A stretch of DNA of 64,000 nt from Paracentrotus lividus (lineage: Eukaryota > Echinodermata > Echinoidea > Camarodonta > Echinidae): assembly GCA_940671915.1 (NCBI GenBank), contig CALNVZ010003426.1:38173658-38237657 (forward strand), read 5' to 3'. Positions 1 through 13,050 of this stretch are shown here, one piece after another. Below the pieces are notes generated by a model, which made no database searches, had not been told where the DNA came from, and worked only from the letters and a program-made list of their open reading frames with translations. A program made the position numbers and the translations under genes. Position 1 is the first letter of the stretch, and each line of letters begins with the position of its first letter.

Positions 1-1237
1 GCTGATGAGTTACTTATTATTCTAGTAACAAATCACAAGAATAAACCATATACTTTTGGAATGACTGACCTTTGAACTTTGGTCCTCTTTATTTAGGAAC
101 ACACTGTATAAGTCATAAGGGCGCCCTGGCAAATGCAAATATTTAATCGAAATGTGTACCAACAGTACCAACAATGACCAAGCAATGATATAAGTAAGTC
201 ATTTCGTTGATAATCATCACATATTATTAATGTAATAAGCTGAATCGTATACATAGTACATAGGTATCACTAGCTTTTAATAATGTTCTTTCGATATGTT
301 TGGTTTGTCCACTGATTCAAAACATAGACTGAGGGAGTAGGTATTAATTATTGGAGGGGTAACGCCCCCCCCCCCCCCCCCCCCCCACCACCACCACCAC
401 CCACGGGCCCTACCAGTCAGATGAAAATGTTATCATGTCCTTGGAAATAATATCGTTTATAATAATACGCCCCATCGGTCTGATAACTCCGAAAAGGAGT
501 TGTAAAGGACAAGTAAATATTAATTTTGAAATCAAGAATAAATAGTAATCATGGTAATTGTGGTTTAGAATATTTAACTTTTGCCCCGTCTTTCTCCATT
601 CCGAATAGGATTGCAACTATGGAGTTATTTTTACACTTTAAATCGAGAGGCTATGTGGTATACTACAAATATCAATCGCTATGGCAACCATAATGACATG
701 ATTATTGGAACTAAATGAAGCACTTCCGAAATAGAACAGATGGTGGAAATTAGGACTTGATCTGGAAATACACCACCCAAAACAATATCAAGGGGAGGGT
801 TTGAACAGCGAAGGGGCAAACCATTTATTTCATTAAATGAACTTAGTTTGGCATTATGCGGTTAAATATTGATCACACAGCCCAGCATTTAAAACACTCC
901 AGAATTAAAACGGATGTTTTTTTGTTTTTTTTTTTTTTTAATACAAAATGTTGAATTATGCGAGTGCAAGTGACTCGAAAACCAAACATTTTGCAGCACT
1001 TTTTGAATATTGCTTTCACATGAACAGAATAAAAATTGATCATTTATCTTGAACGTAGGCCAATGCAGAACTGCTTCTTTCAAACGGAAGTTGTTTTTGT
1101 TTTATTCTGGGTCTTTCTTTTTTTACGTAACTTTGGAACTCTAATGCCGCATATTTTGTCATAAAAATTCAGTAAGTGTCATTTGTTAATGTTGTACCTT
1201 CCTTTTCTTCAGTATTGGAACATACCTAAAATGATTG
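1..1237. other. non-coding stretch, probably intron
   Basis: No gene is recognised. It holds a poly-C run (365-386) running into a short (CCA)n tract (387-402). The open frames here are short and have no recognisable content. It probably belongs to the intron or upstream flank of the spicule-matrix gene whose last exon starts at 2780. Confidence 0.5.
365..402. repeat. poly-C plus (CCA)n microsatellite
   Basis: A run of about 22 C residues is followed by about five CCA/ACC units. It is simple sequence, and the run length is probably uncertain in the assembly. Confidence 0.9.
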
Positions 1238-1239
1238 TA

Positions 1240-2240
1240 CACTGTTGCTCATAAAGGTTGGATATTTTTTGTGTGCTCCAGCAACATCTTTTTGCTCCGG
1301 CTTTAATTTCTTGAAATTGTTTGTCCTCACTTTCACTTTTTCGGGCCCTGGCTATATCTTAGACGTCCCCCAACCGTTCCATGGGAATAATAAAATAAAT
1401 AAAGTTTGTCAACCCCCACAATGCCCCTTTTTGCCATTTTTTCTCATTTTGGGGCCCCTTATTCTTTTTACCGGCTGACCAAGGCCCCCTCCATACTACC
1501 TCTACGAAATGCGTCTGAAGTATAGGGGTGTTATTTTTCTTGACATTAAATCAAAGTTTAGGGTCACAGGCTTTGGTCCCTTGTCTAGGGGAGGGGTTGA
1601 AATAAAAAGTGAGATCGGTGAAAAACTGAAATATTCTATCTTACCCTTATGGTCAAAACAAAGGAAATAGAAAACAACCATGGATACTTAATTATTATCA
1701 TTTCCCACCAAATTCTGTTTCAGCCTGAATGACACGGTTTTAAATGTTGCCTATAGTCTCTTTTTCATTATGATTTCTGTTAGGCTTTGGTTCTACAATA
1801 CAGTTTTGGGAAGGTAGATATTTCATCTTTGTAAAAAATAATGAATAAAATCAATTTTGAGCAACAATCGAAATAAAATTTGACCCTTCCCCTAGACAGG
1901 AAATCGAAGTCTGTGACCATAAACGCATATTTAACTTTAAGAACAATAACAACCCTATACCTCAGTCGCGTTTCGTGAAGGTAGGACCGAGGGGCCTTGG
2001 TCAGCCGGGTAAACAAAAAAGGGGCCCCAAAATGAGAAAAAAAATGCAAAAATGGGCATTGTGGGGGTTGACAAACTGGTTTTGTTTTTCAATCACCGAG
2101 AGTGGTTGGGGGAATGTCCAAAATATAGCCAGGGCCCCGAAAGGTGAAAGTGGGGACAAACAATTTCAAGAAATTAAAGCAGAGTAAAAAGATGTTGCTG
2201 GATCACATAAATAAATATCCAACCTTTATGAGCAACAGTG
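1240..2240. mobile_element. 1.0 kb non-autonomous DNA transposon with long TIRs, TA target duplication
   Basis: The left end begins CACTGTTGCTCATAAAGG and the right end is its reverse complement. The two ends match, imperfectly, over roughly 400 bp each (about 1240-1660 and 1850-2240), so most of the element can fold back on itself. TA dinucleotides flank it exactly (1238-1239 and 2241-2242), as in Tc1/mariner-type insertion. No transposase is encoded; the short open frames inside are translations of the arms. It lies upstream of the spicule-matrix exon, probably in its intron. Superfamily assignment rests only on the TA duplication. Confidence 0.8.
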
Positions 2241-2242
2241 TA

Positions 2243-2779
2243 TTTTAGAACAAAGAAGTCTTTTCTTTTTTTTTTTCATAACCATAGTGCTGTCGACCAT
2301 ATCTGTATATTCTGGAAAGAAAAAAATCATTTCTGAAAGAAATAGGAAGACAAAAAAAATCACAAAAAATAAATTTCTGAGAAGTAGGGAGAACAATGAA
2401 AGAAACAATGAAACTGTTTCGTAATATTTCTCTCCAAAGTGTATCCATGTTTCATTTATATTTCTCGCAAAGAATTAAGGACCATAAGTTGCCAGGAAGA
2501 CGCCAACACTCAAAGAAGACAAATTCATTTTTCCGTTGCACCAAGCCCTCTATTTGCTATTTTAAAAAAATGGTTTATTACTTTACTCATTTATTTATTT
2601 CATTTATGTGTCATTAAACATATTCAGTTTATAACATAATGTACATATAAACTTGGATAGGAAAAAAATAGGATAGAAAGAAAATTATCTAGAATTTTGA
2701 ATGCTACGTGACCATAATTAAAGATCAACCGAAGCCTGAATACAATGTAAAACTAATTTTCTTCTTTCATTTCCCCTAG
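2243..2779. other. intron tail with 3' splice site
   Basis: AT-rich and without recognisable coding. It ends in a pyrimidine-rich stretch (2760-2777) and an AG at 2778-2779 that fits a 3' splice site for the exon starting at 2780. No signal-peptide exon was found on this strand in 1-2779, so exon 1 probably lies before the window. Confidence 0.6.
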
Positions 2780-3428
2780 GGTAATACCTTTCAAATACAA
2801 CAGACGACCTAACACTGGAGGCTTCCAAGAGGCTGCCAACACCAACTGCGGTCTCGACCAACCTGGCGCTGGGCTTGTCACAATCAACAGCGTCGAGGAA
2901 AATAACTTCATATTCGAATGGATTGGTCGCTTTGCATCGGAACCCACACCGGTTTGGACCGGTTTGTACCAGCCAAGGGTGGCTGGACAAGGACCAGTTT
3001 GGTTAAGTGGTGAATGGGGAATTCTGGATCTGGTTGAGCCATTGGATTACGGAGAGGGCGCTGTTCTATTCTTAAATGATTACAGACGCTACGGTCCTCG
3101 GTGGGAAGGTGAGGATCCGTACGAATGGGGTAATAGGCCTTCCGCTCTGTGTGAGTTCAAAGTTGGCCAGATGGCACCGCCGACAACGTCACCAATATCA
3201 CCGACGGCTAAACGTCCTATTCCTGGGGTAGGTCGTCCCTCTCCCACTGGACCGAGGAGGAATCTTCCACGAAGACCATATGTACCAAATTATCATCCGT
3301 TTGGTCCTGGACCACTATCCCTTCATAAACGTGTAGGTAACGATGGTGTACTTTTCGAAGTGATAAAGCAAAAATATCAAAAATTTGGACATTACAAGAA
3401 AGGACCTGTTGCTATTGCCATTCCTTGA
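2780..3428 (+). CDS. spicule matrix protein, C-type lectin domain plus Pro-rich basic tail (last exon, partial)
   Basis: The open frame runs from the splice acceptor at 2778-2779 (one base completes a split codon) to a TGA at 3426-3428, giving about 215 residues. The first ~130 residues look like most of a C-type lectin domain. A YNRRP segment is followed by a Cys, then LVTINSVEEN, the usual 'L..I.S..EN' helix of the fold, then WTGLY, WLSGEW and a closing Cys in SALCEFKV. Classic EPN/QPD and WND calcium-sugar motifs are absent, as in spicule matrix lectins. The last ~85 residues are rich in Pro, Arg and Lys (KRPIPGVGRPSPTGPRR and following), matching the basic Pro-rich tails of the SM50-like class. 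Known members are secreted by skeletogenic mesenchyme and occluded in calcite spicules, teeth or spines. The signal peptide and first lectin Cys should be on an upstream exon not seen here. Family assignment is from recalled pattern; the exact paralogue is not identified. Confidence 0.75.
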
Positions 3429-3614
3429 CCATTACCAAACCTTGGACATTATTTTGTAATCGTAGAATCCCTTGCTACATAAAAACCTTTGCAGATTAGT
3501 GTTTCAACATTCCCTACGAACGCCATTTTATTGTGGATTCTTTTGGAAGTTTTCTATCAGTGAAGCAGTTGTATGATTGAGATTTTGTGTTGTTGTTGTT
3601 ATTTGGTATATCAT

Positions 3615-3620
3615 ATTAAA
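3615..3620 (+). other. candidate poly(A) signal ATTAAA
   Basis: An ATTAAA hexamer lies 187 bp after the stop of the spicule-matrix exon. No AATAAA was seen closer. It would give a 3' UTR of about 0.2 kb. Confidence 0.35.
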
Positions 3621-3639
3621 ACATGAATGTATAGCCTAT

Positions 3640-5678
3640 AAAAATTAAAGGTGGTTTATAGCCTTGAACTAAAATTGTGGATAGTCTTTATGTCTTTCCT
3701 GTATTAGCAAGAAGGCATGGTTTTTATTAATAGTAAATGGGAAATACAGGAGCCGCTGTCAGTGCATGATGGAATTAATACAAGGAAAGAATTTCACATG
3801 GAGAAGGTCGGAACATTTTTGTCGTTGTCTAGAATAGAGTCTTGGAATTTTGGATTGAGTCTAGCCTAGAAGGCTTACGTGTAAGATGATTGGATTCTGT
3901 TCCTTCAGAATTAAGGTCACACTGAATGTGTCTGTATTTAAAGTACTTAAATCTTTGCTGCTTACCCCCACACCCGCGGAAATGATCCTTAACAGACACG
4001 GTCTTTTCGTATTTTAAAATAGCAATGATTTTTCCTTGAAACTATATTTATACACTCAGTTGTATGATTTAGAACAATTTACACGTAACTTAATGTTTTA
4101 TATTTGCCTATTATACTTCACATTATATACACGTAAATTGTTCTTTTAATATCACTAGATCACAGATGTGTTGCCAATATATTGGTGCATTATACATATC
4201 TTTTAACAAGACCGAAAACATATTTGTAATGAGCGTTAGAAAATTGTTTTGATTTAGATATTTTATTCCGATACCCATTGAAAAACTATTAATATTATAT
4301 TATTAATATAAATATAATGGCACAAAAAAGAGGATCAAAATGATTTACAAAATGTACAGGAGAGATCTGAGTTCTAAATATAAAAATTAGAAAAGATAGA
4401 TAGAAGGAAAGAATTCTATAAAAAAATGTGTTTTAAAGGCAAAGCAAAAACATTAAAAAATATGAGGCACGGCCACAAAACAACACATATTCGAAACACC
4501 AGCATACTAGGAGAAGAAAACACACACCCTCAAAAATCCACATGCACGCACTCACGCACTTCACCCAAACGCACCCGCTCCGCGCACGCACCGACATAAC
4601 CAACCCACACCTTTCTTGAGAGTGCACTAGAGACCTTAAAACCTCAAAAATATGAAAATGGAAACATTTCTGATCAATTATAAATACTTCCAAGGCAATA
4701 CATGATTCGAATAACTAGGCCTGTACATAAGGTCACCCATGATCCAGGCTAGAGGATGTATTATTCATAGCTGGTATAATGGGTACATGACCGACCCCCT
4801 TCTCACTGGGGAGGGGGGCAGGAAACATCCATGCCTAAAATAATCAAGAGACGGGATGAACTATTCCCAAAGTACTAGCGCACATGAAACTTTTATAACT
4901 CATGAGGAAAACCCTTTACCGCACCTCAAGAGTATTAAAGTGAGATCTTTCAAGAAATGCCATATTAAAGATCTACTCAGATGCCCTTTCTGTGATCTTG
5001 AGGACTTTCAGGCAAACCAGAATGTGTGCATAACACTATACTTATGTCAAGGATCCTATAATTTAATTTAATCAGAAAAGAAGTTAATTGACGCAAAGAG
5101 AGGTGGAAAGGGAGATTTGAAAGTAAAGGGGTAGTAGATATTGAGAGATGGAGGTAACAGATAAGCGAACCGTGACGGTTTGTGGAAAAGAGTAAACTAT
5201 GTATTGGAAAAGAAGGAAAGGTATTGGAAGACGGGTTAAATTTTGTTTTTACAGATATTTTACACTTCCAAAAAAATTTAAAACATGAAATGAATTAATC
5301 AAAGAATCATGTTTAACCCCAATACACAACAAATAACATGAACATCATCGTTTGTTCTGCATCCAATTATTCATCGAGAACATTTAAAAAAAAAAGTTAA
5401 ATCAATGTATTATCGGAGACACAATGGCGAGAAGCCCTAAAATCGTTCCCTTCACATCCCTTAATTCAATAATATTGGTCGAGATATCATAGAGACGATC
5501 CCGACAGATGTCTGTTGTCTTTCACTATTCCTTAATATGGCCCTCACTCAATTCGTCCACTTCGATGTATGTCGAATGGCCCCCATCACAGGAAATCTCG
5601 CTTGCAACGAGTCTACAATTTGATGATTGCCAGACGATATATCAGTCATACACTGAAAAATAAATTCATATACCAACT
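3640..5678. other. intergenic, no gene recognised
   Basis: AT-rich sequence. The longest open frames (for example 4433-4693 minus and 4856-5071 plus) have no recognisable motif. Nothing further is supported. Confidence 0.5.
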
Positions 5679-5840
5679 CAGTGGCGGATGCAGGTATTGA
5701 AAATTCGGGGCGCCAGGCCCTAAAGGGGGCGCCGCTGGTTATTTTTTTTTTCTTCCGATTTTAACACTTATTAAATGGACGGTTTCCAAACTATAGGGGG
5801 GGGCGCGTCCCCTGTGCCCCTGCCTACCGATCCGCACCTG
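5679..5840. mobile_element. short CAG...CTG-ended MITE, degraded
   Basis: The left end is CAGTGGCGGATGCAGG. The right end, read backwards, is CAGGTGCGGATCGG, followed inwards by G/C-rich 'gggcgcg' and 'gcgccc' tracts. It is about 160 bp. It resembles the better-preserved elements at 32.26, 35.81 and 56.08 kb, but no clear target duplication is visible. Confidence 0.55.
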
Positions 5841-6640
5841 CAAATCGTTTTGCGTGTACAACATTTCATGATTTTCATCCATGACTATGATTTCATTATT
5901 TATTCAGTTTAATGGACTGGGGTGTGGTTAAAGTTGGCATACCCTGGATGAACATTGTGCTCCGTCATTTTATTGTGTGTTTTTATTATTATTTATTTTT
6001 CCTATCATTATTATAAGAACATCTATTGCAATGGGGATTTCACCAAATTCACGTGACAAACTGGAGATAAGGCCTGTTTACTTATCAATATTTTGCTCCG
6101 TCATACCATTCTTTTCAAAGGTGTGCTATGTCATTTAAGACTAACTAAATGGATCTGAAACTTCATGTTAAACGAAATAACATATGTCACCTATGTCATG
6201 TATGTATTTCTGACTTTTCTGCTTCAACATTTTGCTCTGTCATACAACTTTTACTGTTAAGGTACCATTATCACTACCAATAATCTTCAACAATATTATA
6301 TTGACAATGACGATTTCACCTACGTGTTAGAAGGAAAGACGAGATTAGCTTCTGTTACCGCAGATTTTCACCATGGAATCCATTACTAATAACTATGAAT
6401 CACTCATCTACTAAATCTAATCCCATCGGAGATCACCGCCGTTAATCCAACTTCTAAATATGGGGGTGGATCTTAAGCCCATCTATATGGAACCAAAAAT
6501 AGGGAGGGCTGACGTTCATTATGTTAAATAACCATGTAGGCCTATGGCATGGAGTAATCAAGGTGCCGACTCAATAATATTGGTCAGACATTTAAGTCAC
6601 AAAACAAAAACAAAACAAAACAAATCAAAAAACACCCCCC
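5841..6640. other. non-coding, scattered 'TTTTGCTCYGTCAT' copies
   Basis: The phrase TTTTGCTCCGTCATAC or a close variant occurs near 5957, 6092 and 6230, suggesting an old degenerate repeat with a period of about 140 bp. No coding sequence is seen. Confidence 0.35.
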
Positions 6641-6649
6641 CCCAAAAAA

Positions 6650-6653
6650 AAAA

Positions 6654-6750
<97 letters not shown>

Positions 6751-6764
6751 CAAATAAATAAAAA
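6650..6764. repeat. (AAAT)n microsatellite
   Basis: About 28 AAAT units, with a few interruptions at the right end. The Phe/Tyr/Leu-rich open frame on the minus strand here is only the translation of this tract. Confidence 0.95.
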
Positions 6765-9040
6765 ATGTCATGCATACATATTTCCATGTAACTTGATTCT
6801 CTTGATAATAGCATACAAGGAGATAACGGAATAAAACAAATACTCGTTTTTCCTAAATGATTATTCCATTTCTCTCACTCTTCGAGAAGCTCCCGTATGT
6901 CTTTATGTTCATTCTTTTTAATCTCTAGGCATAATCATCTGCAGCCTAAACTATTCCCCAAAATCAGAGGCAGATACAGGCAGTACGCAAGGGGTGCAAA
7001 CTCGCTCTATTTTGTGAAAATAGCCAATTGTGCGTACATAAAAAATAAAAAAATACATCGAAGAAGACTGACTTTAGTCTGCACCCCCTCTATTTACAAA
7101 TTCTGGACCCCCACCGATCTCTAAGAAGACCGAGGCTTCCCCGCAAGATCTTTGCCAAGAAATAAAAGGATGCAAAACGAACTAAAATAGCAGTCTGAAA
7201 GAAGTGATCACATTTCTCTTCTTTCTATAATTATTTTAAGGCAATGACGTAGAATTCTAAATTGATGTAGAATACTCACGAGGGGATAACCAGCTGCCAT
7301 TTTACCACAAGTACATTACCCTTAAAGTTACCCCAAAAGCGACTTTCCGGAGGGGAAATGAGGGGTAATAAGGGTACCCCTTATGGGGGAACATGATGGG
7401 CGGATAGATACGGGGGTAGGTAATAGGGCATCGATGGACTTATCGTTAAGGTCCATTCACATCGACTAGACCGAACCCGAACCGATAAAAGACTGAACAA
7501 AAATCACCTTAAAATGCAATACACAAGGCGTTGTTGATGATAGATAGGGGTTTTTGTGTGACTAGTCTATGAATTTAATGGAAATATTGGATGGGCTAAC
7601 ACCCTCTCTAGGGTGTTAACTTCAATATCAATAAATCAAGCAAGAAATTTTAGTTACCTTAATGATTGTTTCCCGCACTCCTACTTAGTAAATTGATTTA
7701 GGCGGTCAATTGTGTATTTTTGGAAGGCATATAATATTAAAGGGATGCAGTAACATTGAATGATATTCAAATCACATTTATTCGATTTAGCTTATTTTGC
7801 CAGACCATAATTATTAAACACTGTAGGTCAGTTACTGATAATCTCGCCAAAATTGCAAGTCTAATTGCTTGCTTTACCTTCGAGGATATCAGATGATTCA
7901 TACTCAATAATTTATAAACCACACCGGATGGTTCTATAAACCATGTGCTTTTCACACACCATTCCTGTTGTAAAAGTTCCACCACGTCTCTAGCGGAACC
8001 TGTGAGCTTCAGCATGAGGGTACTGGTGTTCGGCTGTCTGCTGGCATGTTTGTTACACTGTGTTTAAGGTAGTAAAATGACTTCCCATTGATCTGAAACT
8101 TTCAGTTAGTTTGTTTTTACTGTTGAGCAATATAATTTATAATCTGGTACTAATTGCTTCTTGTTTTTGAAAGCTACTTTAATCCCTTTAAAGAGTGGCC
8201 AGATGGGCAACGAATGTTATTTTGGAAACCTAATTAGCGCGTGTTAGAACATGACAACAAAATGGACAAAATAATCAAATACAATGAAACATGATGATTT
8301 TTATTTTTTAAATGTTAATACAATATCATTGCAAAAGAAATATTGAACGTATATTTTTAAAAACTAATAAAATACTTAATATAGGGTGAGCATTACATCG
8401 ACAATCTATCCCGTTATGCTACGAATCTCGAAGCCTTGAAAATTTCGGTGCACAAAAACAATCAATTCAGCGTTCTGATATAAATTACAGTATACAATAG
8501 AACATGATACAGTATCAAACTATGGCATACGGTTAAAGAGCGCCCACATCGGAACACGTTTTAGGAAGAAAAGCTTCGTTCTAGTGGGAGTATATAACCT
8601 ATAGGCCTACTTTATATGAGTAAGCAGTCAAACTTGGTCAAATGTGATGCAACCAATTATTGGAAAGAAATTGACTTAATAAAAAGTGAATTAAAATGGA
8701 TATGTTGAGAATATTTACCAATCATTTTAAGACGTCTGAGACTATGACTGTAGACAAAACAATTATGTAGTTGGCACAATAGAAAGAAATATCGCAACAA
8801 AAAAAAAACGATGATATGTCGGTCCAGACAATTTTTTGAAAACAATATGAAATAAGATATCGAGCTATAAGATAAAGACAGGTGTGATAAAAGAGAGAAA
8901 AGTGAGGGAGGGACAGATGGGGAAGATTTTTTTTTTTCACTAGGATAACATGTGTGATAAGGAGAAATTACAGTTTAGAAAGTGACAAAGGATTGTTAGA
9001 GAGATGTAATGTGAGGAGAAAGAGAGATAGACAATGAGTA
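6765..9040. other. non-coding, no gene recognised
   Basis: Short open frames (6897-7124, 7767-8015, 8657-8940) show no family signature. A hydrophobic 17-codon ATG frame at 8014-8067 resembles a signal peptide but stops at once and has no partner exon. Confidence 0.4.
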
Positions 9041-9270
9041 GGAGAGAGAGGAAGAGAGAGAGAGAGAGGGAGAGAGCGGAGAATGAATGTTTATTTCAAT
9101 AAAGATGAGATAGAGCAGCCGATGGTTTGGGTTTTCGATGAACCAAAAAGTAAATAGAGAAGATAGAGAGACAGAGACAGAGAAAAAGAGAAAGAGGGAA
9201 GGATGAGAGGGAGAGAGAAGAGAGACGAGAGATATAGGCTGAAACTGAGAGAGAGAGAGAGAGAGAGAAA
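9037..9270. repeat. (AG)n-rich purine tract
   Basis: GAGA runs at about 9043-9078 and 9168-9270 are split by about 90 bp of ordinary sequence. The purines lie on the plus strand. Confidence 0.85.
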
Positions 9271-12200
9271 GTTTTATTTTATAAAATCAAGATTTCTCCA
9301 AGTGATCTTGTTAACCCTCAACCGTGTCAATCGTCATGTAATGTACGTTTCTCCTCATAGCATTCAAAACAATCCTTATCTCATCGTACTCTTTATACTG
9401 CCAAAAATCAAATCCCTACGCAAAAAATAACTATTTTTGATGTTTTAGACAATCTCTGGCCCCTTCCCGCCCAATTTGTCGCCATTAAACGCACTGACTC
9501 AGCGAATGATACATGGTCAATTCCAAGGCTTAGTGATTCATTCTCTGTTGATCTGGACATTTGGCTTAAATAGAGGGTTACCTGCGCACCCCTGTTAATC
9601 CCTGTTTCGTTTGTGGATCATGACTCATTATGAGGGATTACTGACTTGACACTTCTCCGGAAAAGAACAATAAACGCATTCTGATGACGCTGTCTTTATC
9701 AATATTTCCCCCCTTTGGTTATAATATTTTGCAATAATATTGCAATATATTGAAATATTTTCTATGTATATAAATATGCTGCGAGAAGGCAATTGCTCAT
9801 TTCCGTTTTGCCAGGAAACCAAATCTCAAGGAGAGAATCAATATAATTATGAAAAAAAAAATCATCAATATCTTTCATTCAAAGTGCATCTTACCTCCCT
9901 CTGAGCTCAACGAAATCATGGGAAATATATTTAATGGAGATTTGTGCACAAATTCAGCCGGTTTGAAGAAACTTTGCCAATTTCACAATCTCCTTTAGAA
10001 ATTAAAATGAAAGTTATCAAATTGCCTTAATTTGTTTTATTTAACATAACCGCTTTTAATTATTTCTTTTTTTAATTGATCCTATCATTTGACTCTTTCT
10101 CAAGGGTTCGATTCTTTTCCTTTTTATGATTTTTATGGTGCCCTTGATTGATGAAAATTAAATGATATTTTTCTTTTACGGACAATTGAGCCAAATTAAT
10201 AAACTTGATAGTTGTTCTTCAAGCATTCGAGATAAGACTCTCTATGCTGCTAGAACTCAATATACAGCTCAAACAGTTTTCCAGGAAAATAGACATGATC
10301 CTGGAGGTTCTCTTTTACCTCCATGGTACGTACCAAACATCATTATTCCGTATAGATCTTGGCAGGCGGTATCAGGATTTTATTAGGGGGACTGCAACAT
10401 AGCGGATATTTAGCAGTGTAGATGCTATTTTCAGGGGCCAGGTCCGCCTCGGAGGGGGGGGGGGGGGGGTGTGTCTGTGCCTGGGTGTTAAGAAGGAGAA
10501 CAGGAATGTTTTAAATTGTGTAATCTTCTTGACATTTAGCATCGTCTTTTGAATACCAGAAGGTCATTCAAAGGTACTTAAAAGTGAATACGTTTGCGCC
10601 CTTTTAATTCTGAACAGATAATGCGGTAATACAGTCATGACAGTGTCACGTCAGCCTAATGGTAACGTGATGAGACAAAAGGATTAGGTCACGTGTCAAA
10701 TGGATGACAGCAAACAATGAGATGACACCCTGAGCCTTGCGAGAGTAATCAATGAAATGACAGGTGCTGTGTGTTTCTAACCATCACATCGAAGGGAGCG
10801 ACGGAAGACGGTATATTGATGAGGCCTCACGTGCAAGCTGAATCATAACTACAATCAAATATGACAAGGAATGATACAGTCACACCACCACGGCTGATAC
10901 CAATTAAAGAACTTTCTGAAATTTTCATCGGTGCGGGGTCCATGTCAGCCCTCTTATTACTGATAAAAATATATTCCATAATGTATACGTCAGGAAATCG
11001 CATCATGCCCCCCCCCCCTTATTTCCAAATTCTTGGGTGTTTCGCTATTTTAAGTCTTTCGTAAAGTCATTTGAAAGTGTTAACTTTAAAAATGACTGGT
11101 GACCAGTTTGTGTTTAATGATAGTCATTGTATCTATACAAACCACTTTGTAAGACACCACCCAAGATCCTTTGGCAGCCCCCCCCTCCCACATCCCACCC
11201 GAATGCAGCAGGAATATTCGTGTTATAGTGATTTGGTGTCAGGGGCTTGGTGTAACTTGGGAATCCACAGATCAGACGGATCCATCAGAATACATAATTT
11301 GATCCTATGCGACTACAATGACATTTACTTTATGACTTAATCTAAGAATGGTTGTTAAAAATTCACAAATAACTCAGGCAGACAATTGACTTATTAAGTA
11401 TTAAGTGCAAAATGATGGCATGTCACTCCGTTGTGAATCATTATCATTACATCTTAAAGGCTTGTATAAATATTATATACTAAAGCAAAATGTAATGGTT
11501 GATGTTGGGTATATAGTAACTATCTCACTACTGGAGACGCTTCAGAGACTCGCGACACTAGAGACGTCTCCGATACATTTGATGTTCGGTTTTTCACTGC
11601 ATGTGGGGATTGTGTTCTTTCCTTTTCATTTCCTGTTTTAAAGAACATTAATTTTGGGGAAAAGTCATTTAAAGTTTTGTATATTCATTGGACTGTTCGA
11701 TCATTGATTCAGTATCAATCAAGTCACAATTTAAATATCATTAATAAACAAAAATAGATTACTACGGGAATACTCAATAGTGTGAAACCTTCGTCTTCGT
11801 CAAATTCTTCACAGATACGTTAATTAAATATAGATTGCACTAACCAGATAAGAGAACCTACAGTAACTGTGCGAACAGCTCGCTGCCACTATAAAATATA
11901 TGATACAACTTTTAAAACCAATATTTTATGTAAAAGAGACGAAAAAACTTTGGAGAAAGGAAATGAACAGGGAAAAAATGTCCATCTACATTTTGTGGCG
12001 CGGTAGATTTATATAAAGAATTAATGATCTGATGTAATTCTTAATGAGTATTGCAAAGATCAATAAATGTCTGTTTTTCACCCAACTGCTAAAACTAATC
12101 TTTCAAAGAAAAAGAGGGGGAAATAAAATGTAAAAAATGTTGTGCTGCATCATTCAATTTACCTTTCTGACATTTTCAAAAATTGCAATCTTCCACAGAC

Positions 12201-13050
12201 TTGCTTCAGGAAAGTTCTAATTATAACTGCGTGAATAATGAACAACCCGCACCACAAACAGTGTTCAATAAAGATTTCAGTGTTCAGAGAGGATTAATCT
12301 AATCCCTAATGGTTAAACGATTAAAGGCTTTAGAATGGGATTAAAACCAAGGGTGTCTTGTACGTGATGGAGTCCGAAGAAGTTCAAATGCCTGATGACG
12401 ATATTTATTTTTTTCATTTACTCTAGTTTTTATTTTTGTCTTGCCAATAGCCGTCAGACTCCGATCTGTGTAAGATGTTGACGTAGGCTATGATATATCT
12501 TTAAATATCAATATCGTACAGACCCCCCCCCCTTCCATAAGAACAAGAATGAGTAACAAAAAAAAAGAGCTAGACTCATGTGGCATGAGCCTAATCTACC
12601 CCTGACGAAGACGCATGTCCATAGCAGCCCGTTATAGCTGTATGGTACGTTGCTTTTGATTACATGGGCCGGTATTCTTGAAGGGTGACCGGCCTTTATG
12701 TTTATTATTTTCTGATGTAGTATGGGTCATAACCGTACATGAAATACATGAGTTACAAATTTATCAAGCGTGTTAATTTGTAAGATTGATAAATTAAATT
12801 AAAAATCCAGGAGGGGCGGAACAGGCGTTTTTTTTTAAATTTATTTATTGTTGTTATTTTGTGTTATTTTGTGTTTTTTTTTAACTTTACACTTTTGTCT
12901 GCACCCCCTCCCCTACATTTCAAAATCCTGTATTAAAGAATGTGCGTATTTTAAGTGAATACAATTAACTTTACAGATGTTAATTAAAAATTTATACAGC
13001 AGGGCTTGCATTGTTCTTATATCATGTATATTGATTGTATGTTAAATCAT
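9271..13050. other. non-coding, no gene recognised
   Basis: Open frames at 10162-10402, 10861-11340 and 11405-11641 carry no recognisable domain and have no splice context that could be supported. Poly-G and poly-C runs lie near 10450-10468, 11008-11018 and 12522-12532. Confidence 0.4.

Noticed and set aside
6584..6814. 76-codon hydrophobic frame
   Set aside because: It is the translation of the (AAAT)n microsatellite.
7767..8015. 82-codon minus-strand frame with plausible helix composition
   Set aside because: No recognisable domain and no splice or promoter support; kept out for lack of evidence.
8014..8067. Signal-peptide-like frame MRVLVFGCLLACLLHC on the plus strand
   Set aside because: It stops after 17 codons before a usable donor, and no lectin or other secreted exon follows within several kb.
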